A stretch of DNA of 64,000 bases, taken from positions 1,116,001 through 1,180,000 of the forward strand of contig NZ_CP031555.1 of assembly GCF_003403095.1 (NCBI RefSeq), given 5' to 3'. Origin of the DNA: Thalassospira indica. Lineage in GTDB: Bacteria; Pseudomonadota; Alphaproteobacteria; Rhodospirillales; Thalassospiraceae. Within the stretch, counting starts at the first letter, position 1; every line of letters begins with the position of its first letter. A model generated the notes under the pieces. It had not been told where the DNA came from, searched no databases, and saw nothing but the letters and a program-made list of their open reading frames with translations. Both the position numbers and the translations under genes were made by a program. Shown piece by piece: positions 35,272 through 48,065 of this stretch.

Positions 35272-35304
35272 CTGAATTCTTCCGTCAGGTTCAGATTAAG
35301 AACC

Positions 35305-38547
<3,243 letters not shown>

Positions 38548-38643
38548 GTCGTTTTCCGCTTTTCGCAAGGGCAGGCGCGCGTGCAGCACCGCCTCGTTTA
38601 AGTCCGTTAATCGCGTAATCTCGGGCGTGTCCTGATCCGGGGA

Positions 38644-39810
38644 TCAGGCTTTGGCGTCCTCGATCAGACCAACGAAACGTTTGAACAGGTAGTGGCTGTC
38701 ATGCGGCCCCGGCGATGCTTCGGGGTGGTACTGAACAGCGAAGACCGGCTTGTCTTTCAGGCGCAGACCGGCAAGGGATCCGTCAAACAACGAGAAGTGC
38801 GTTGCTTCGACGTTTGCAGGCAGGCTGTCCTTGTCGACGACAAAGCCATGGTTTTGGGATGTGATTTCAACAACACCCGTGGTCGTGTCCTTGACCGGGT
38901 GGTTCGCACCACGATGGCCGACATCCATTTTCATGGTTTTCGCACCAAGCGCCAGCGCCATCATCTGATGACCCAGGCAAATGCCAAATACCGGCTTGCC
39001 GCTGTCGATCAGGGTCTTGATGGTTGGAACTGCGTATTCGCCAGTTGCGGCCGGATCGCCCGGACCGTTTGACAGGAAGATGCCATCCGGGTTCATCGCA
39101 AGGATCTCATCGGCCGAGGTGGTGGCCGGAACAACCGAGACCTTGCAATCAAGGCTTGCGAGATTGCGCAGGATGTTGCGCTTTACACCGTAATCGATGG
39201 CAACAACGTGGTGCTTGGCATTGCCAACCTTACCGTATCCGCCTTCGCGGGTCCAAAGGGCTTCGTCCCAGTCGTAACCGGTAGTGCAGCTATTGTCCTT
39301 GGCAAGGTCCATGCCTTCGAGACCCGGCCAGTCATTGGCCTTGGCGATCAGGGCTTCGATATCAAAACTGCCATCTTCGCTGTGGCAGATCACACCATTT
39401 GGCGCGCCTTCGGTCCGGATGCGTTTGGTCAGGCGGCGGGTGTCTACGCCGGCGATTCCGATCCGGCCATGTTCAGCCAGCCAGTCATTGAAATGTTTCT
39501 GGGCGCGGTAGTTTGACGGCTCGGTAATGTCCTGGCGCAGGATGCAGCCAAGGGCGACCGGTTTGGCGTTTTCGATATCTTCGTCGTTGGTGCCGACATT
39601 GCCGATATGGGGGAAGGTAAAGGTGATCATCTGACCGGCATAGGAAGGGTCGGTCATGATTTCCTGATAGCCCGTGATCGACGTGTTGAAGCAGACTTCA
39701 CCAACGACCTCTCCTCGGGCCCCGACGCCGCGTCCCCAAAAAACTGAACCATCTGCGAGAACCAGAACGGCAGAAGCACCAGGGGGCGGGGTGTGCGTGG
39801 GCGCTGACAT
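38644..39810 (-). CDS. carA: Carbamoyl-phosphate synthase small subunit
   Basis: The ATG at 39810 (MSAPTHTPPPGASAVL), preceded by AAGGACA, gives 388 residues; a GTG at 39837 is an alternative. The glutaminase nucleophile Cys is in PVFGICLGHQMMALALG, and the triad His in YHPEASPGPHDS. It releases ammonia from glutamine and channels it to CarB. A short perfect stem (CCTGATCC/GGATCAGG) overlaps its stop codon. A candidate promoter lies at 39858-39887. Confidence 0.97.
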   Translation of the reverse strand: MSAPTHTPPPGASAVLVLADGSVFWGRGVGARGEVVGEVCFNTSITGYQEIMTDPSYAGQMITFTFPHIGNVGTNDEDIENAKPVALGCILRQDITEPSNYRAQKHFNDWLAEHGRIGIAGVDTRRLTKRIRTEGAPNGVICHSEDGSFDIEALIAKANDWPGLEGMDLAKDNSCTTGYDWDEALWTREGGYGKVGNAKHHVVAIDYGVKRNILRNLASLDCKVSVVPATTSADEILAMNPDGIFLSNGPGDPAATGEYAVPTIKTLIDSGKPVFGICLGHQMMALALGAKTMKMDVGHRGANHPVKDTTTGVVEITSQNHGFVVDKDSLPANVEATHFSLFDGSLAGLRLKDKPVFAVQYHPEASPGPHDSHYLFKRFVGLIEDAKA

Positions 39811-40178
39811 TGGCAAATGTCCTTTCGATCTTTCCACGGTGAAACACGGAGTCTTTTTATATATAATAATTCTGCGCAGGCCGACAAAAACGGCTGCTGT
39901 TAACCTGCATACCGGCCATGCAGACGTGCCAAGTGGTTTCCAGCAAGGTATGCCAACAGCGCAAAAGCGTCAGCAAGGGGGTGCGGAAAGCGGGGCAAAG
40001 CGTGATCCCGGCAGGCAAATTGGCGGATGTCTACGGGAGTCGCCATGGCATGTCAAGGACGCATCTAAACTTTTATTTTTGCAATAAAATCAATAACTTG
40101 CGCGTTAACGTTTTCTTTGCGTCAAATGCCGTTTTGCGGTATGTTCGCTCCTTTCTTCCACAGAATCAGAGATGAGCC
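39811..40178. promoter_or_regulatory. Divergent carA / YqeY promoter region
   Basis: No gene in 368 bp. For carA on the minus strand there is TTGTCG (39887-39882), a 16-18 bp spacer and TATATA (39865-39858). For the YqeY gene there is TTGCGT (40117), exactly 17 bp and TATGTT (40140). No pyrimidine or arginine operator is recognised. Confidence 0.55.
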
Positions 40179-40634
40179 ATGCTGCGATCGCAGCTTAACG
40201 ACGCTTTGAAAAAGGCCGTCCTTGCCAAGGATGCCTGCTCCGTAACCACCGTGCGCCTTATTCTGGCGGCACTGAAAGAACGCGATATCGCCGCACGGAG
40301 CGACGGCAACACCGATGGCATTTCAGATGATGAAATCATCAATCTGCTTCAGGCGATGGTAAAACAGCGCCGCGAAAGCATTGAAATGTACACCAAGGGC
40401 AATCGCCCGGAACTGGCCGAACAGGAAGCCTCCGAGATCGAGGTCATCGAAAAGTTCCTGCCGGCCCAGCTGTCCGATGAAGAAATCGAAGACGCCGTGC
40501 GTGGCACTGTTTCGGAAATCGGTGCGACCTGCCTTAAGGATATGGGCCGCACCATGGCAGCCCTGCGTGAAAAATACAGCGGCACAATGGATTTCGGCAA
40601 AGCCGGTGGTGTCGCCAAAAAACTGTTGGGTTAA
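40179..40634 (+). CDS. GatB/YqeY domain protein
   Basis: 151 residues, fully covered by the YqeY family (MLRSQLNDALKKAVLAKD; FLPAQLSDEEIEDAV). The domain resembles the tail of GatB, the tRNA-amidotransferase subunit, but free-standing YqeY proteins have no settled function. The position just before dnaG and rpoD is conserved in many alphaproteobacteria. Confidence 0.92.
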   Translation: MLRSQLNDALKKAVLAKDACSVTTVRLILAALKERDIAARSDGNTDGISDDEIINLLQAMVKQRRESIEMYTKGNRPELAEQEASEIEVIEKFLPAQLSDEEIEDAVRGTVSEIGATCLKDMGRTMAALREKYSGTMDFGKAGGVAKKLLG

Positions 40635-40794
40635 TCGCAACAGGACTATGTCATTTGAAAGCCGGGCGTGTAAAATCGTCCGGCTTTCGTCGTCCCGGGA
40701 CCGGACAATAATCACATCAATCAGGTCGACCGGGGCAGGGACCAATCAACAGAGTTGCGGCACACTGCTGTGACATTACGGGAACGGGGCACAC

Positions 40795-42684
40795 ATGAGC
40801 TTTCCCCAGTCGTTTCTAGACGACCTGCGGGCGCGGGTGGGACTGGCGGACGTCGTCGGTACATCGGTGAAGCTGATCAAACGCGGCCGGGAATATTCCG
40901 GGCTGTGCCCGTTCCATTCTGAAAAATCCCCGTCCTTCACGGTTAATGAGCAAAAGGGTTTCTATCACTGCTTTGGCTGTGGCGCGCATGGCGATGTCAT
41001 CAGCTTTGTGATGAATACCCGTGGCCTGACCTTTGTCGAGGCGGTCGAAGTGCTGGCCAATCAGGTCGGCATGGACGTCCCCAAACCATCGCGCGAAGCT
41101 CAGGAACGCGAGCAGAAAGCCAAAACCCTTTACGAAGTCATGGAGGCGGCCTGTGCGTTTTTCGAACGCATGTTGCGGATGCCCGAAGGCAAAGAGGGGC
41201 TGGATTACTTCCGTCAGCGCGGGCTGGATGACAAGACGATTTCCGATTTCCGGCTGGGCTATGCCCCGGATAATCGCGGCGCGCTGAAAGCAGCGCTTAA
41301 GCGCGAAGAGATCGATGAAAAACTGATGATCGAGGCCGGGCTTCTGATTGACCCCGAAGAGGGCGGTCGCCAAAGCTATGACCGGTTCCGTGGGCGCGTA
41401 ATGTTCCCGATCCTGGATCGCCGCGGGCGGGTGGTTGCCTTTGGCGGACGCGTCATGGGTGATGGCAAACCAAAATACCTCAATAGCCCGGATACCCCGC
41501 TGTTTCACAAGGGGCGGCTATTGTACGGCCTGCCGCAGGCCCGCGAAGCATCGCGTCAGGATGCGCCGATCATCGTCACCGAAGGCTACATGGATGTGAT
41601 CGCCCTGCATCGCGCCGGTTTTCGCGGGGCCGTGGCGCCGCTGGGGACGGCGGTGACCGAAGAACAGATTGGCGAACTCTGGAAAATGACCAATGAGCCG
41701 ATACTGTGTCTGGATGGGGATGATGCGGGCAAGCGCGCGGCAGTACGTGCAGCTGAGCGTGCGCTTCCGATCCTGCGTCCGGGCAAGTCGTTACTGTTTT
41801 CGATCCTGCCCGAGGGCGAAGACCCGGACAGTCTGATGGCAGCCCCGGACGGCTTTAACAGTTTCCGCAAAATCATCGAACATGCCGTGCCGTTGGCCGA
41901 ACTGGTTTGGCGCATGGATGTTGGCGCACACAAGATCGATACACCCGAACGCCGTGCCGCGCTTGAAGCGACGATTAATCAGCGGGTTTCGGTGATTGCT
42001 GATGAGGCGGTTCGATCGCAATATAATGCGGTGTTCCGTGATCGTATCTGGAAACTGTTCAAGGGCGACCGGGGCGGAAAAGCGGCAAATCGGTCGGGAA
42101 ATTCGGGCGGTTTCCAAAATAAAAAATCTGGATGGGGTGGCAAACGCGGAAAAAATGACCATTTCTGGGGTCCGGCCGGTAAAGCGGTTCCGGGCATGTC
42201 GCGACCACCCATGCAAAAGAAGCGTGACCTGCAGGACTCCATTCTTTTGCTGACATTGATCAACCATCCTGCCTTGCATGATGAGATCGGTGAACAGTTG
42301 GGAATCTATAGTTGTGCAGACTCCGCGCTTGACAATCTTCGTCGGGCCGTCTTAAAGCTGCTTGACGATGATCCTGGACTTGATTGCGAAACGATCAAGG
42401 CCCAATTGGAGCGCGACGGGCTGTCAGAGACAGTTTTGCGGGTGGTTAGTGCCGATGTTATTGCGCACGCTGCTTTCGCCAAGCCCGAAACGCCGCTCGA
42501 ACGGGCCCTGACGGGTTGGAAACAGGTTTTTTCCATGGCTGTAAGCTCCCTGGAGGACGAAGAGGCAAAATACGCCGTCCGACAGTTGGCAGCTGATACC
42601 AGCGAGGAGGAATGGGAAAGATTTTCTCATAGACGGGAAGATCTGGCCCGACGCCGGGAGAAAGTGTTTAAGCTCGACGACTGA
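40795..42684 (+). CDS. dnaG: DNA primase
   Basis: 629 residues. A CHC2 zinc-binding domain at the N terminus has ligands C38, H41, C59 and C62. The toprim catalytic core follows (VTEGYMDVIALHRAG; CLDGDDAGKRA). A Gly/Lys-rich linker at about 425-470 separates it from the C-terminal helicase-binding domain. It lays RNA primers at the replication fork with DnaB. It is followed 116 bp later by rpoD, the classic macromolecular-synthesis arrangement. Confidence 0.98.
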   Translation: MSFPQSFLDDLRARVGLADVVGTSVKLIKRGREYSGLCPFHSEKSPSFTVNEQKGFYHCFGCGAHGDVISFVMNTRGLTFVEAVEVLANQVGMDVPKPSREAQEREQKAKTLYEVMEAACAFFERMLRMPEGKEGLDYFRQRGLDDKTISDFRLGYAPDNRGALKAALKREEIDEKLMIEAGLLIDPEEGGRQSYDRFRGRVMFPILDRRGRVVAFGGRVMGDGKPKYLNSPDTPLFHKGRLLYGLPQAREASRQDAPIIVTEGYMDVIALHRAGFRGAVAPLGTAVTEEQIGELWKMTNEPILCLDGDDAGKRAAVRAAERALPILRPGKSLLFSILPEGEDPDSLMAAPDGFNSFRKIIEHAVPLAELVWRMDVGAHKIDTPERRAALEATINQRVSVIADEAVRSQYNAVFRDRIWKLFKGDRGGKAANRSGNSGGFQNKKSGWGGKRGKNDHFWGPAGKAVPGMSRPPMQKKRDLQDSILLLTLINHPALHDEIGEQLGIYSCADSALDNLRRAVLKLLDDDPGLDCETIKAQLERDGLSETVLRVVSADVIAHAAFAKPETPLERALTGWKQVFSMAVSSLEDEEAKYAVRQLAADTSEEEWERFSHRREDLARRREKVFKLDD

Positions 42685-42800
42685 TCATTGATCATTTGTA
42701 TGGTCTGGGTCAGCGATCGGGCTATTTGTGATTTGCGCTGAAAGACACGGCGCTTGGGACAACAACGGTACGAACGTACCCAGCGGGAAACGGGGAATAG

Positions 42801-44879
42801 ATGTCGTCTAAGACTTCGAACGCTGAAGAGAAAAAGAACTCTTCTGAAAACGCAGACGGACCTCTTCTCGATACATATAAGTCGGCCATAAAAAAGCTCA
42901 TTGCCAAGGGCAAGGAGAAAGGCCACATCTCGGTCGATGAATTGAACGCGGCTCTGCCGTCCGAGCACTTCTCCTCGGAGCAGATCGAAGACGTGATGAG
43001 CAATCTCAACGAGATGGGCATCAATGTCATCGATGGCGACGAAGCCGACGACAATGACGACAGCGATGATTCCGAAGCCGATCCGCGTGGCAACATCTCT
43101 GAGGATGATGTTGGGCGGACCGATGATCCGGTGCGTATGTATCTTCGCGAAATGGGCAGTGTTGAACTGCTGTCGCGCGAAGGCGAAATCGCCATTGCCA
43201 AACGTATCGAAGCCGGTCGTGACATGATGATCGGCGGGATTTGTGAATCCCCGCTGACCATTCGTGCGATTGTAAACTGGCATGATCAGCTTCAGGCTGG
43301 CGAACTTCTGCTGCGTGACGTCATTGACCTTGAAACCACCTATGGCGGTGGCCCGGAAGCGGAAATTGCCGCTGCCGAAGGCGATGAAGAAGACACCGAC
43401 GTCGATCCAGAGGCCGATGTCGAAAGCTTCGAGTCGGCCAATGACGACGATGACGAAGAAGCCGAGACCGAAACCCCCGAAGGCATCACCGACGATGCCG
43501 AGGAAGAAGAGGACGAAGACGACGAGTCTGAGGAATCAGAGGGTGAAGACGGCGAAAGCACCGGTGAACGCGAAGGCGATGATGACGACGATGACGAGAA
43601 CGAGCAGGTCAACGTCTCTCTTTCCAAAATGGAAGAGGAACTGACCGAGCAGGTTCTCGAGAAGTTCGAGCTGATCGCCAAGACCTATGAGAAATTGCAC
43701 AAGGCGCAGGAACAGCGTCTGGTCGCGATGAACAAGGGTGAAGCCGTTCCGGCTGCGACCGAAAAACGCTATAACAAGCTCAAGAACGAGATGGTCGACC
43801 TCATGGAAGATGTTCACCTGAACAACTTCCGTATCGAGGAACTGCTTGACCATCTGACCGGTTTGAACAACCGTCTGCTTGGCCTTGAAGGCAAGCTTCT
43901 GCGCTTTGCCGACCGTTGCAAGATCAAACGTCCTGATTTCATCAAACAGTATCAGGGGCATGAACTTGACCCGAACTGGATGGAACGCGTTGGCGGCCTG
44001 CCGGGGAAGGGCTGGAAGGCGTTTGTTGAACGCTATCCCGACGAAATCGCCAACCTGCGCGAAGGCGTTGGTGGCGTTTCGGCCGAAGTTGGCCTTCCGA
44101 TTGGCGAATTCCGCCGCGTTTACGGCGTGGTCAACAAGGGCGAACGCGAAGCAGGCCGTGCGAAGAAAGAGATGATCGAGGCCAACCTGCGTCTCGTGAT
44201 CTCGATCGCCAAGAAATATACCAACCGTGGTCTTCAGTTCCTTGACCTTATTCAGGAAGGCAATATCGGCCTGATGAAGGCGGTGGACAAGTTTGAGTAC
44301 CGCCGTGGGTACAAGTTCTCGACCTATGCGACCTGGTGGATCCGTCAGGCGATCACGCGTTCTATTGCCGACCAGGCCCGTACGATCCGTATTCCGGTTC
44401 ACATGATAGAGACCATCAACAAGCTGGTGCGTACCTCGCGCCAGATGTTGCATGAAATCGGCCGTGAACCGACCCCGGAAGAGCTGGCTGAAAAGCTGCA
44501 GATGCCGCTTGAGAAGGTCCGCAAGGTTCTAAAAATCGCCAAGGAGCCTATCTCGCTCGAAACTCCGATCGGGGACGAGGAAGACAGCCATCTGGGCGAT
44601 TTCATCGAGGACAAGAACGCCGTTCAGCCGCTTGATGCAGCGATCCAGGCCAACCTGCGTGAAACAACCACGCGTGTTCTGGCATCGCTCACCCCGCGTG
44701 AAGAACGTGTTCTGCGTATGCGTTTCGGGATCGGTATGAACACCGACCACACCCTCGAAGAGGTTGGTCAGCAGTTCTCTGTGACCCGCGAACGTATCCG
44801 TCAGATCGAGGCAAAAGCGCTGCGCAAGCTCAAGCATCCGTCGCGCTCGCGCAAACTGCGTTCGTTCCTCGATTATTAA
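42801..44879 (+). CDS. rpoD: RNA polymerase primary sigma factor RpoD
   Basis: 692 residues. Region 1.1 is at the N terminus. Region 2 includes [20 protein letters not shown] and [20 protein letters not shown]. Region 4 has the -35-binding helix-turn-helix ([20 protein letters not shown]). The non-conserved region between 1.2 and 2 holds a long strongly acidic run (about residues 190-270, mostly Asp and Glu). It directs RNA polymerase to housekeeping promoters. It has its own strong terminator. Confidence 0.98.
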   Translation: MSSKTSNAEEKKNSSENADGPLLDTYKSAIKKLIAKGKEKGHISVDELNAALPSEHFSSEQIEDVMSNLNEMGINVIDGDEADDNDDSDDSEADPRGNISEDDVGRTDDPVRMYLREMGSVELLSREGEIAIAKRIEAGRDMMIGGICESPLTIRAIVNWHDQLQAGELLLRDVIDLETTYGGGPEAEIAAAEGDEEDTDVDPEADVESFESANDDDDEEAETETPEGITDDAEEEEDEDDESEESEGEDGESTGEREGDDDDDDENEQVNVSLSKMEEELTEQVLEKFELIAKTYEKLHKAQEQRLVAMNKGEAVPAATEKRYNKLKNEMVDLMEDVHLNNFRIEELLDHLTGLNNRLLGLEGKLLRFADRCKIKRPDFIKQYQGHELDPNWMERVGGLPGKGWKAFVERYPDEIANLREGVGGVSAEVGLPIGEFRRVYGVVNKGEREAGRAKKEMIEANLRLVISIAKKYTNRGLQFLDLIQEGNIGLMKAVDKFEYRRGYKFSTYATWWIRQAITRSIADQARTIRIPVHMIETINKLVRTSRQMLHEIGREPTPEELAEKLQMPLEKVRKVLKIAKEPISLETPIGDEEDSHLGDFIEDKNAVQPLDAAIQANLRETTTRVLASLTPREERVLRMRFGIGMNTDHTLEEVGQQFSVTRERIRQIEAKALRKLKHPSRSRKLRSFLDY

Positions 44880-44932
44880 GAAATCACATGCGGTTCGGGC
44901 TTGACCTTGGCCGGAAAATCGCTAGTTTTCGG

Positions 44933-44966
44933 GACCGCACCGGACCACCGGTGCGGTCTTTTCTTT
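44933..44966 (+). terminator. Intrinsic terminator of rpoD
   Basis: An 11-bp stem GACCGCACCGG / CCGGTGCGGTC over ACCA, followed by TTTTCTTT. Confidence 0.93.
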
Positions 44967-44985
44967 ACCCGGACTTTTGTCTTGG

Positions 44986-45062
44986 GGGCCCGTAGCTCAA
45001 TTGGTTAGAGCCGACCGCTCATAACGGTCTGGTTGGGGGTTCAAGTCCCTCCGGGCCTACCA
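44986..45062 (+). tRNA. tRNA with CAU anticodon, probably tRNA-Ile2 (lysidine-modified)
   Basis: 77 nt including CCA. The D arm is GCTC/GAGC, the anticodon stem GACCG/CGGTC with loop CTCATAA, and the T arm carries TTCAAGT. The acceptor begins GGGCCCG, so pairs C4-G69 and C5-G68, known determinants for the lysidine synthase TilS, are present. This favours Ile2 over elongator Met. There is a G1-U72 pair. The prophage integrase lies just beyond, so the 3' end serves as the phage attachment site. Confidence 0.85.
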
Positions 45063-45102
45063 AACCCCCAATAAAATTCATGTTTTTCAATGATTTATTG
45101 GA

Positions 45103-45139
45103 AATGTGTCCCACGTTCAAACCGGTCGTGGGACACATT
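45103..45139. repeat. 13-bp perfect inverted repeat next to the attachment site
   Basis: AATGTGTCCCACG and CGTGGGACACATT with an 11-bp centre, 41 bp past the tRNA. No T tract follows, so it is not a standard terminator. An integrase or excisionase arm site is a reasonable reading. Confidence 0.6.
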
Positions 45140-45181
45140 GGCCTTTCATCCGGGGTGTTTCAGGTCAAATCAGACACAAAA

Positions 45182-45209
45182 AAACCGACCATCTGAAGGT
45201 GGCCGGTTT
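45182..45209 (-). terminator. Terminator after the integrase gene
   Basis: Stem AAACCG-CCA / TGG-CGGTTT with one mismatch; on the minus strand followed by TTTTTTT. Confidence 0.8.
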
Positions 45210-45229
45210 GGCGATCGAGGATCCAGATC

Positions 45230-46336
45230 CTACCAGTCGACGTGTTTCAATCGCTGCATTGCTTCCTTGGCCAGAAGCCACCGATCGGCATCCTTGGTAT
45301 AGACTTCGGATGTCTGGGCGACAGCGTGTCCATGTATGGCCATCACCTGATACTGTGTGCATCCCATTTCGGTCAGCAGCTTTCCAGCAGCCTTTCGGAT
45401 CCCGTGACTGGTGCGGTCGGGAAGTCCGGCCTCAAGGCACCATTTCTTGAACCTGTTCGCGAGGCCCTTTTCCGATTTGAACGGCTGGCCGTATTCGGTC
45501 AGCAAGTATGTCTGGCCCTGAACGGTGGGTGCGCGTGTGGCCTTGACCAAGGGGGTAAGCATCGGGATGGCGACATACTTCGATCCCTTTTTCTTCGGTT
45601 GCCAGCCAAGCCCAAGCATATCGTCCCGGGTGAATTCATGTTCGCGCCCCAGACGATAGGCGTCACTGATCCGGCAAGCGGTAAACATAAACAGGGTAAT
45701 GCAAAGGTGGGCATTGGTTCCGGGTTTGTGAACCGATCGGTATTTCTTCAGGTCTTCAACAGACCACGGTGTCGCGCCGCCGCGATTGATGTTGTAGCGT
45801 TCAACGCCTTCAGCGGGATTGATATGCGCGGTGCCAGTTCGTTTAGCCCACCGGTACATGGCCTTGACCGACTTCAGAAGATTGTCGGCCTTGCCCGGTG
45901 TGTTGCCGAGTGCTTCATGAACCTTATAAATCTCGGATGTAGGCATCAACATGTGGCAGTTACCAAACCTGTTGCCGTCTTCATTGATCCGGTTGCCAAG
46001 TTCGTTCAAAAGTCCGCGCCGCTGCATCATAGTCAGAGGCGATGCAAGATCGGCATCAACCTTGCTTTGAAGGGCGTCCAGATATTTTGCAATCAGCCAA
46101 TCGAGGCTTTCGCGGACATGCCGGTCGGCTGGGCTGTCTGGTTCCGGGGATAGTTCTATGCCTGCCCGCGCCGCGTGATAATGCTCCATGAACTGCTTAT
46201 GATCGGGCTGAATGTGCAGCCGGATCCTGCGCTTGGGCGATCCTTCCACACGGACGCGATAGCGTTCATTACCGGATGGAAGTTTCTCGCAAATCAGTCC
46301 AGGCAGATTAAGTTTCAAGGGGTTCTCGTCGGCCAT
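45230..46336 (-). CDS. int: Phage tyrosine-family site-specific integrase
   Basis: 368 residues. A SAM-like core-binding domain (about 70-180) precedes the catalytic domain with R222 (TACRISDAYRL), K253, H311 and R314 (HGIRKAAGK), H337 and the nucleophile Y346 (SEVYTK). It recombines phage and chromosomal att sites in the tRNA. Last gene of the leftward early operon, overlapping the preceding small gene by 22 bp. It ends at a terminator near the tRNA. Confidence 0.95.
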   Translation of the reverse strand: MADENPLKLNLPGLICEKLPSGNERYRVRVEGSPKRRIRLHIQPDHKQFMEHYHAARAGIELSPEPDSPADRHVRESLDWLIAKYLDALQSKVDADLASPLTMMQRRGLLNELGNRINEDGNRFGNCHMLMPTSEIYKVHEALGNTPGKADNLLKSVKAMYRWAKRTGTAHINPAEGVERYNINRGGATPWSVEDLKKYRSVHKPGTNAHLCITLFMFTACRISDAYRLGREHEFTRDDMLGLGWQPKKKGSKYVAIPMLTPLVKATRAPTVQGQTYLLTEYGQPFKSEKGLANRFKKWCLEAGLPDRTSHGIRKAAGKLLTEMGCTQYQVMAIHGHAVAQTSEVYTKDADRWLLAKEAMQRLKHVDW

Positions 46337-46506
46337 GCCAAAGGTGCCTTATCTTCAACCGGCTTTTCGCTTTCGTCAACTGATCCGATTTTGAGGCGTA
46401 CACAGTCGGCGGTCATGATGATTTCAGAGACAGTCAGGCCGCGCTCTGTCGCGACCTTGATTGCCCTTTTCAGTTCCGTTTCTGTTACACCTGCGCGGCG
46501 GCTCAT
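46315..46506 (-). CDS. Small phage protein before int, possible excisionase/DNA-binding protein
   Basis: 63 residues from the ATG at 46506, with GAGGG 8 nt upstream. It starts inside the stop of the ASCH gene (ATGA) and ends inside int, a tightly coupled position. The N-terminal half is helical and basic (MSRRAGVTETELKRAIKVA). Small proteins at this place are often excision or regulatory factors, but no family is recognised. Confidence 0.7.
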   Translation of the reverse strand: MSRRAGVTETELKRAIKVATERGLTVSEIIMTADCVRLKIGSVDESEKPVEDKAPLAWPTRTP

Positions 46507-47171
46507 GCTGCAGCCCTCACGGAATCCCAATCAACATCGGGCTTGAAGAAACCGGGCATGCCTCGACACTGAACGAAGGGCATCGGGCGCGGGTTGGCCA
46601 ACACATAGCCATATGGGCCAAAGAACCATTCGCTGTCGGATTCCGATACGCAATCGACGATATCGACCGTCCCGATCAGGCCGCCGACCGGCAAACGCAA
46701 ACGATCGGCAAGTTCTTGGCCATCTTCCTCGATCGTCAGTGCGGAATGGACAAAGATCGTGCCACGCACCTTCGTGCGCCGGTCGCGGTTTTCAATGTCC
46801 TTGCCTTCAAACAGGATCCGGTGTCCCCACGGTTGGCGAACGCTTAAAGCCAGTTCCGGCAATATGTCGGGTATCGGTTGCCCTTCCCAGAATATCCGGT
46901 TGTTCCAATGGCCGATTTCCTGATTGGCAAAGGCAAGACGCTTGGTCATCATCTGAAGATGGTTCTGCTTTTCTTCCCAGTCTGCGCGGCGTTTCATCAA
47001 CCCGATTTGCTGTGACTTGGAAAGACGGATCATTTCATATGATGGTGGTATTCTGCTTTGCGTGATCGCTTTCAGTTCACGGCGCAGTTCGAATATCTGA
47101 TTGTGCAAAGATTTTGTCTCTGCGGTCAGGGTGTAGATTGCCTTCTGCGCATCCTTAATCAGTTCATTCAT
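46503..47171 (-). CDS. ASCH-domain protein with N-terminal coiled coil
   Basis: The ATG at 47171 follows GGGAGGC; 222 residues. Residues 1-100 are a helical, heptad-like region (ETKSLHNQIFELRRELKAIT). From about 105 an ASCH domain begins, with the typical ALSVRQPWGHRILFEGKDIENR and a later GGLIGTVDIVDC. ASCH is an RNA-binding-like PUA fold; some members hydrolyse modified nucleosides. In phages its role is unknown. It overlaps both neighbours by a few bases, so it is part of the early operon. Confidence 0.8.
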   Translation of the reverse strand: MNELIKDAQKAIYTLTAETKSLHNQIFELRRELKAITQSRIPPSYEMIRLSKSQQIGLMKRRADWEEKQNHLQMMTKRLAFANQEIGHWNNRIFWEGQPIPDILPELALSVRQPWGHRILFEGKDIENRDRRTKVRGTIFVHSALTIEEDGQELADRLRLPVGGLIGTVDIVDCVSESDSEWFFGPYGYVLANPRPMPFVQCRGMPGFFKPDVDWDSVRAAA

Positions 47172-47355
47172 GGCTTTTTGCCTCCCTGTTCTTGGCATCC
47201 ATGATCGCCAGTTCCAAAAGGGTTGGCGGCAATTCTTGATGGTTGAGTGCGCCGCGAAATGTTCGGCGGCATCTGGGGCAAGTTCCCTTGTCCACCTCGA
47301 TCGCATTAGGGTCCGTGGCAAGCGGGCAGGGGTTGGATATCGGACAATCCTTCAT
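47164..47355 (-). CDS. Small phage protein with a CxxC zinc-finger-like motif
   Basis: 63 residues from the ATG at 47355, which overlaps the preceding stop (ATGA). The sequence contains CPISNPCPL and CPRCRRTF, so a small zinc site is possible. It ends 8 bp inside the ASCH gene. No function is recognised. Confidence 0.7.
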   Translation of the reverse strand: MKDCPISNPCPLATDPNAIEVDKGTCPRCRRTFRGALNHQELPPTLLELAIMDAKNREAKSHE

Positions 47356-48065
47356 TCCGCCGCCTCCAGAATTTCCTGTCTGGTCGATACGATATCGCTC
47401 AGATCGAACCGTTCCTTGTCGGATGGGTGAACGAACGCTTTGCCATGCAGGCGCGACGTAATGGGGGTAACATAGCCGGGACGGAAGAAGGGCCATTCCC
47501 AGATAAACCATGCAAAGGACTGCTTGCCGCGTGTTGTCTTGCCTTCAAATGCGGCAGGATACATCGTGATCCGATCCATAAAGGCATGAACGCGGGCTGG
47601 CGGATGGTCGGTGAAAAGCCCGTCATCGAGGTTCCTGTCTTCGGATAGAAGGTATCGAAGGTCCAGTAGGCAGCACAATTTTCCGCCATTGGGGCCAGCA
47701 TCGGTAAGCAGATCAATGCCGTGCCGTATAATCGTTGTTGCCGCTCGTGCCTTGCCGACGCGTTGGCCATGCAGGCGACCATATGGTGGATTACTGAACA
47801 GGTGAGGTTTGATCAATTCCTTCCGCTTCAGGAAGTCTTGGTTCCCGGTCACAGGGTAATAGGTTTTTTTGCCGGTCAGGTCGCCAATCGTTGTTGCGAC
47901 CACGTTCTCGTGATTAACAATATCCGCAGCGGCTGCAGCAAGAATTCCATCACCAGCACAGAATTCATGCATACCGCCGGGGAAACTTTCGACCGACACG
48001 AGGGCGCGGGCTGCGCACGGCGGGGATCGGTAGTGATCGTCAAGCGGACGGATGCTATTGGACAT
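47352..48065 (-). CDS. Phage N6-adenine-type DNA methyltransferase-like protein
   Basis: The ATG at 48065, with AAGGGGGC upstream, gives 237 residues. The SAM-binding motif appears as MHEFCAGDGILAAAA, and the catalytic NPPY motif is in LFSNPPYGRLHG. These mark an amino-methyltransferase, most likely adenine-specific. No target-recognition domain is obvious and no restriction gene is adjacent, so it is a solitary modification enzyme, perhaps guarding the phage genome. It overlaps the HNH gene by 11 bp. Confidence 0.82.
   Translation of the reverse strand: MSNSIRPLDDHYRSPPCAARALVSVESFPGGMHEFCAGDGILAAAAADIVNHENVVATTIGDLTGKKTYYPVTGNQDFLKRKELIKPHLFSNPPYGRLHGQRVGKARAATTIIRHGIDLLTDAGPNGGKLCCLLDLRYLLSEDRNLDDGLFTDHPPARVHAFMDRITMYPAAFEGKTTRGKQSFAWFIWEWPFFRPGYVTPITSRLHGKAFVHPSDKERFDLSDIVSTRQEILEAAE

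Noticed and set aside
38630..38647. CCTGATCC/GGATCAGG stem at the carA stop codon as a terminator
   Set aside because: Only 8 bp and without a T tract on the minus strand; carB must be expressed with carA.
44986..45062. Elongator or initiator tRNA-Met for the CAU tRNA
   Set aside because: The acceptor stem GGGCCCG with C4-G69 and C5-G68 fits the lysidine-modified Ile2 type better; certainty would need a tRNA classifier.
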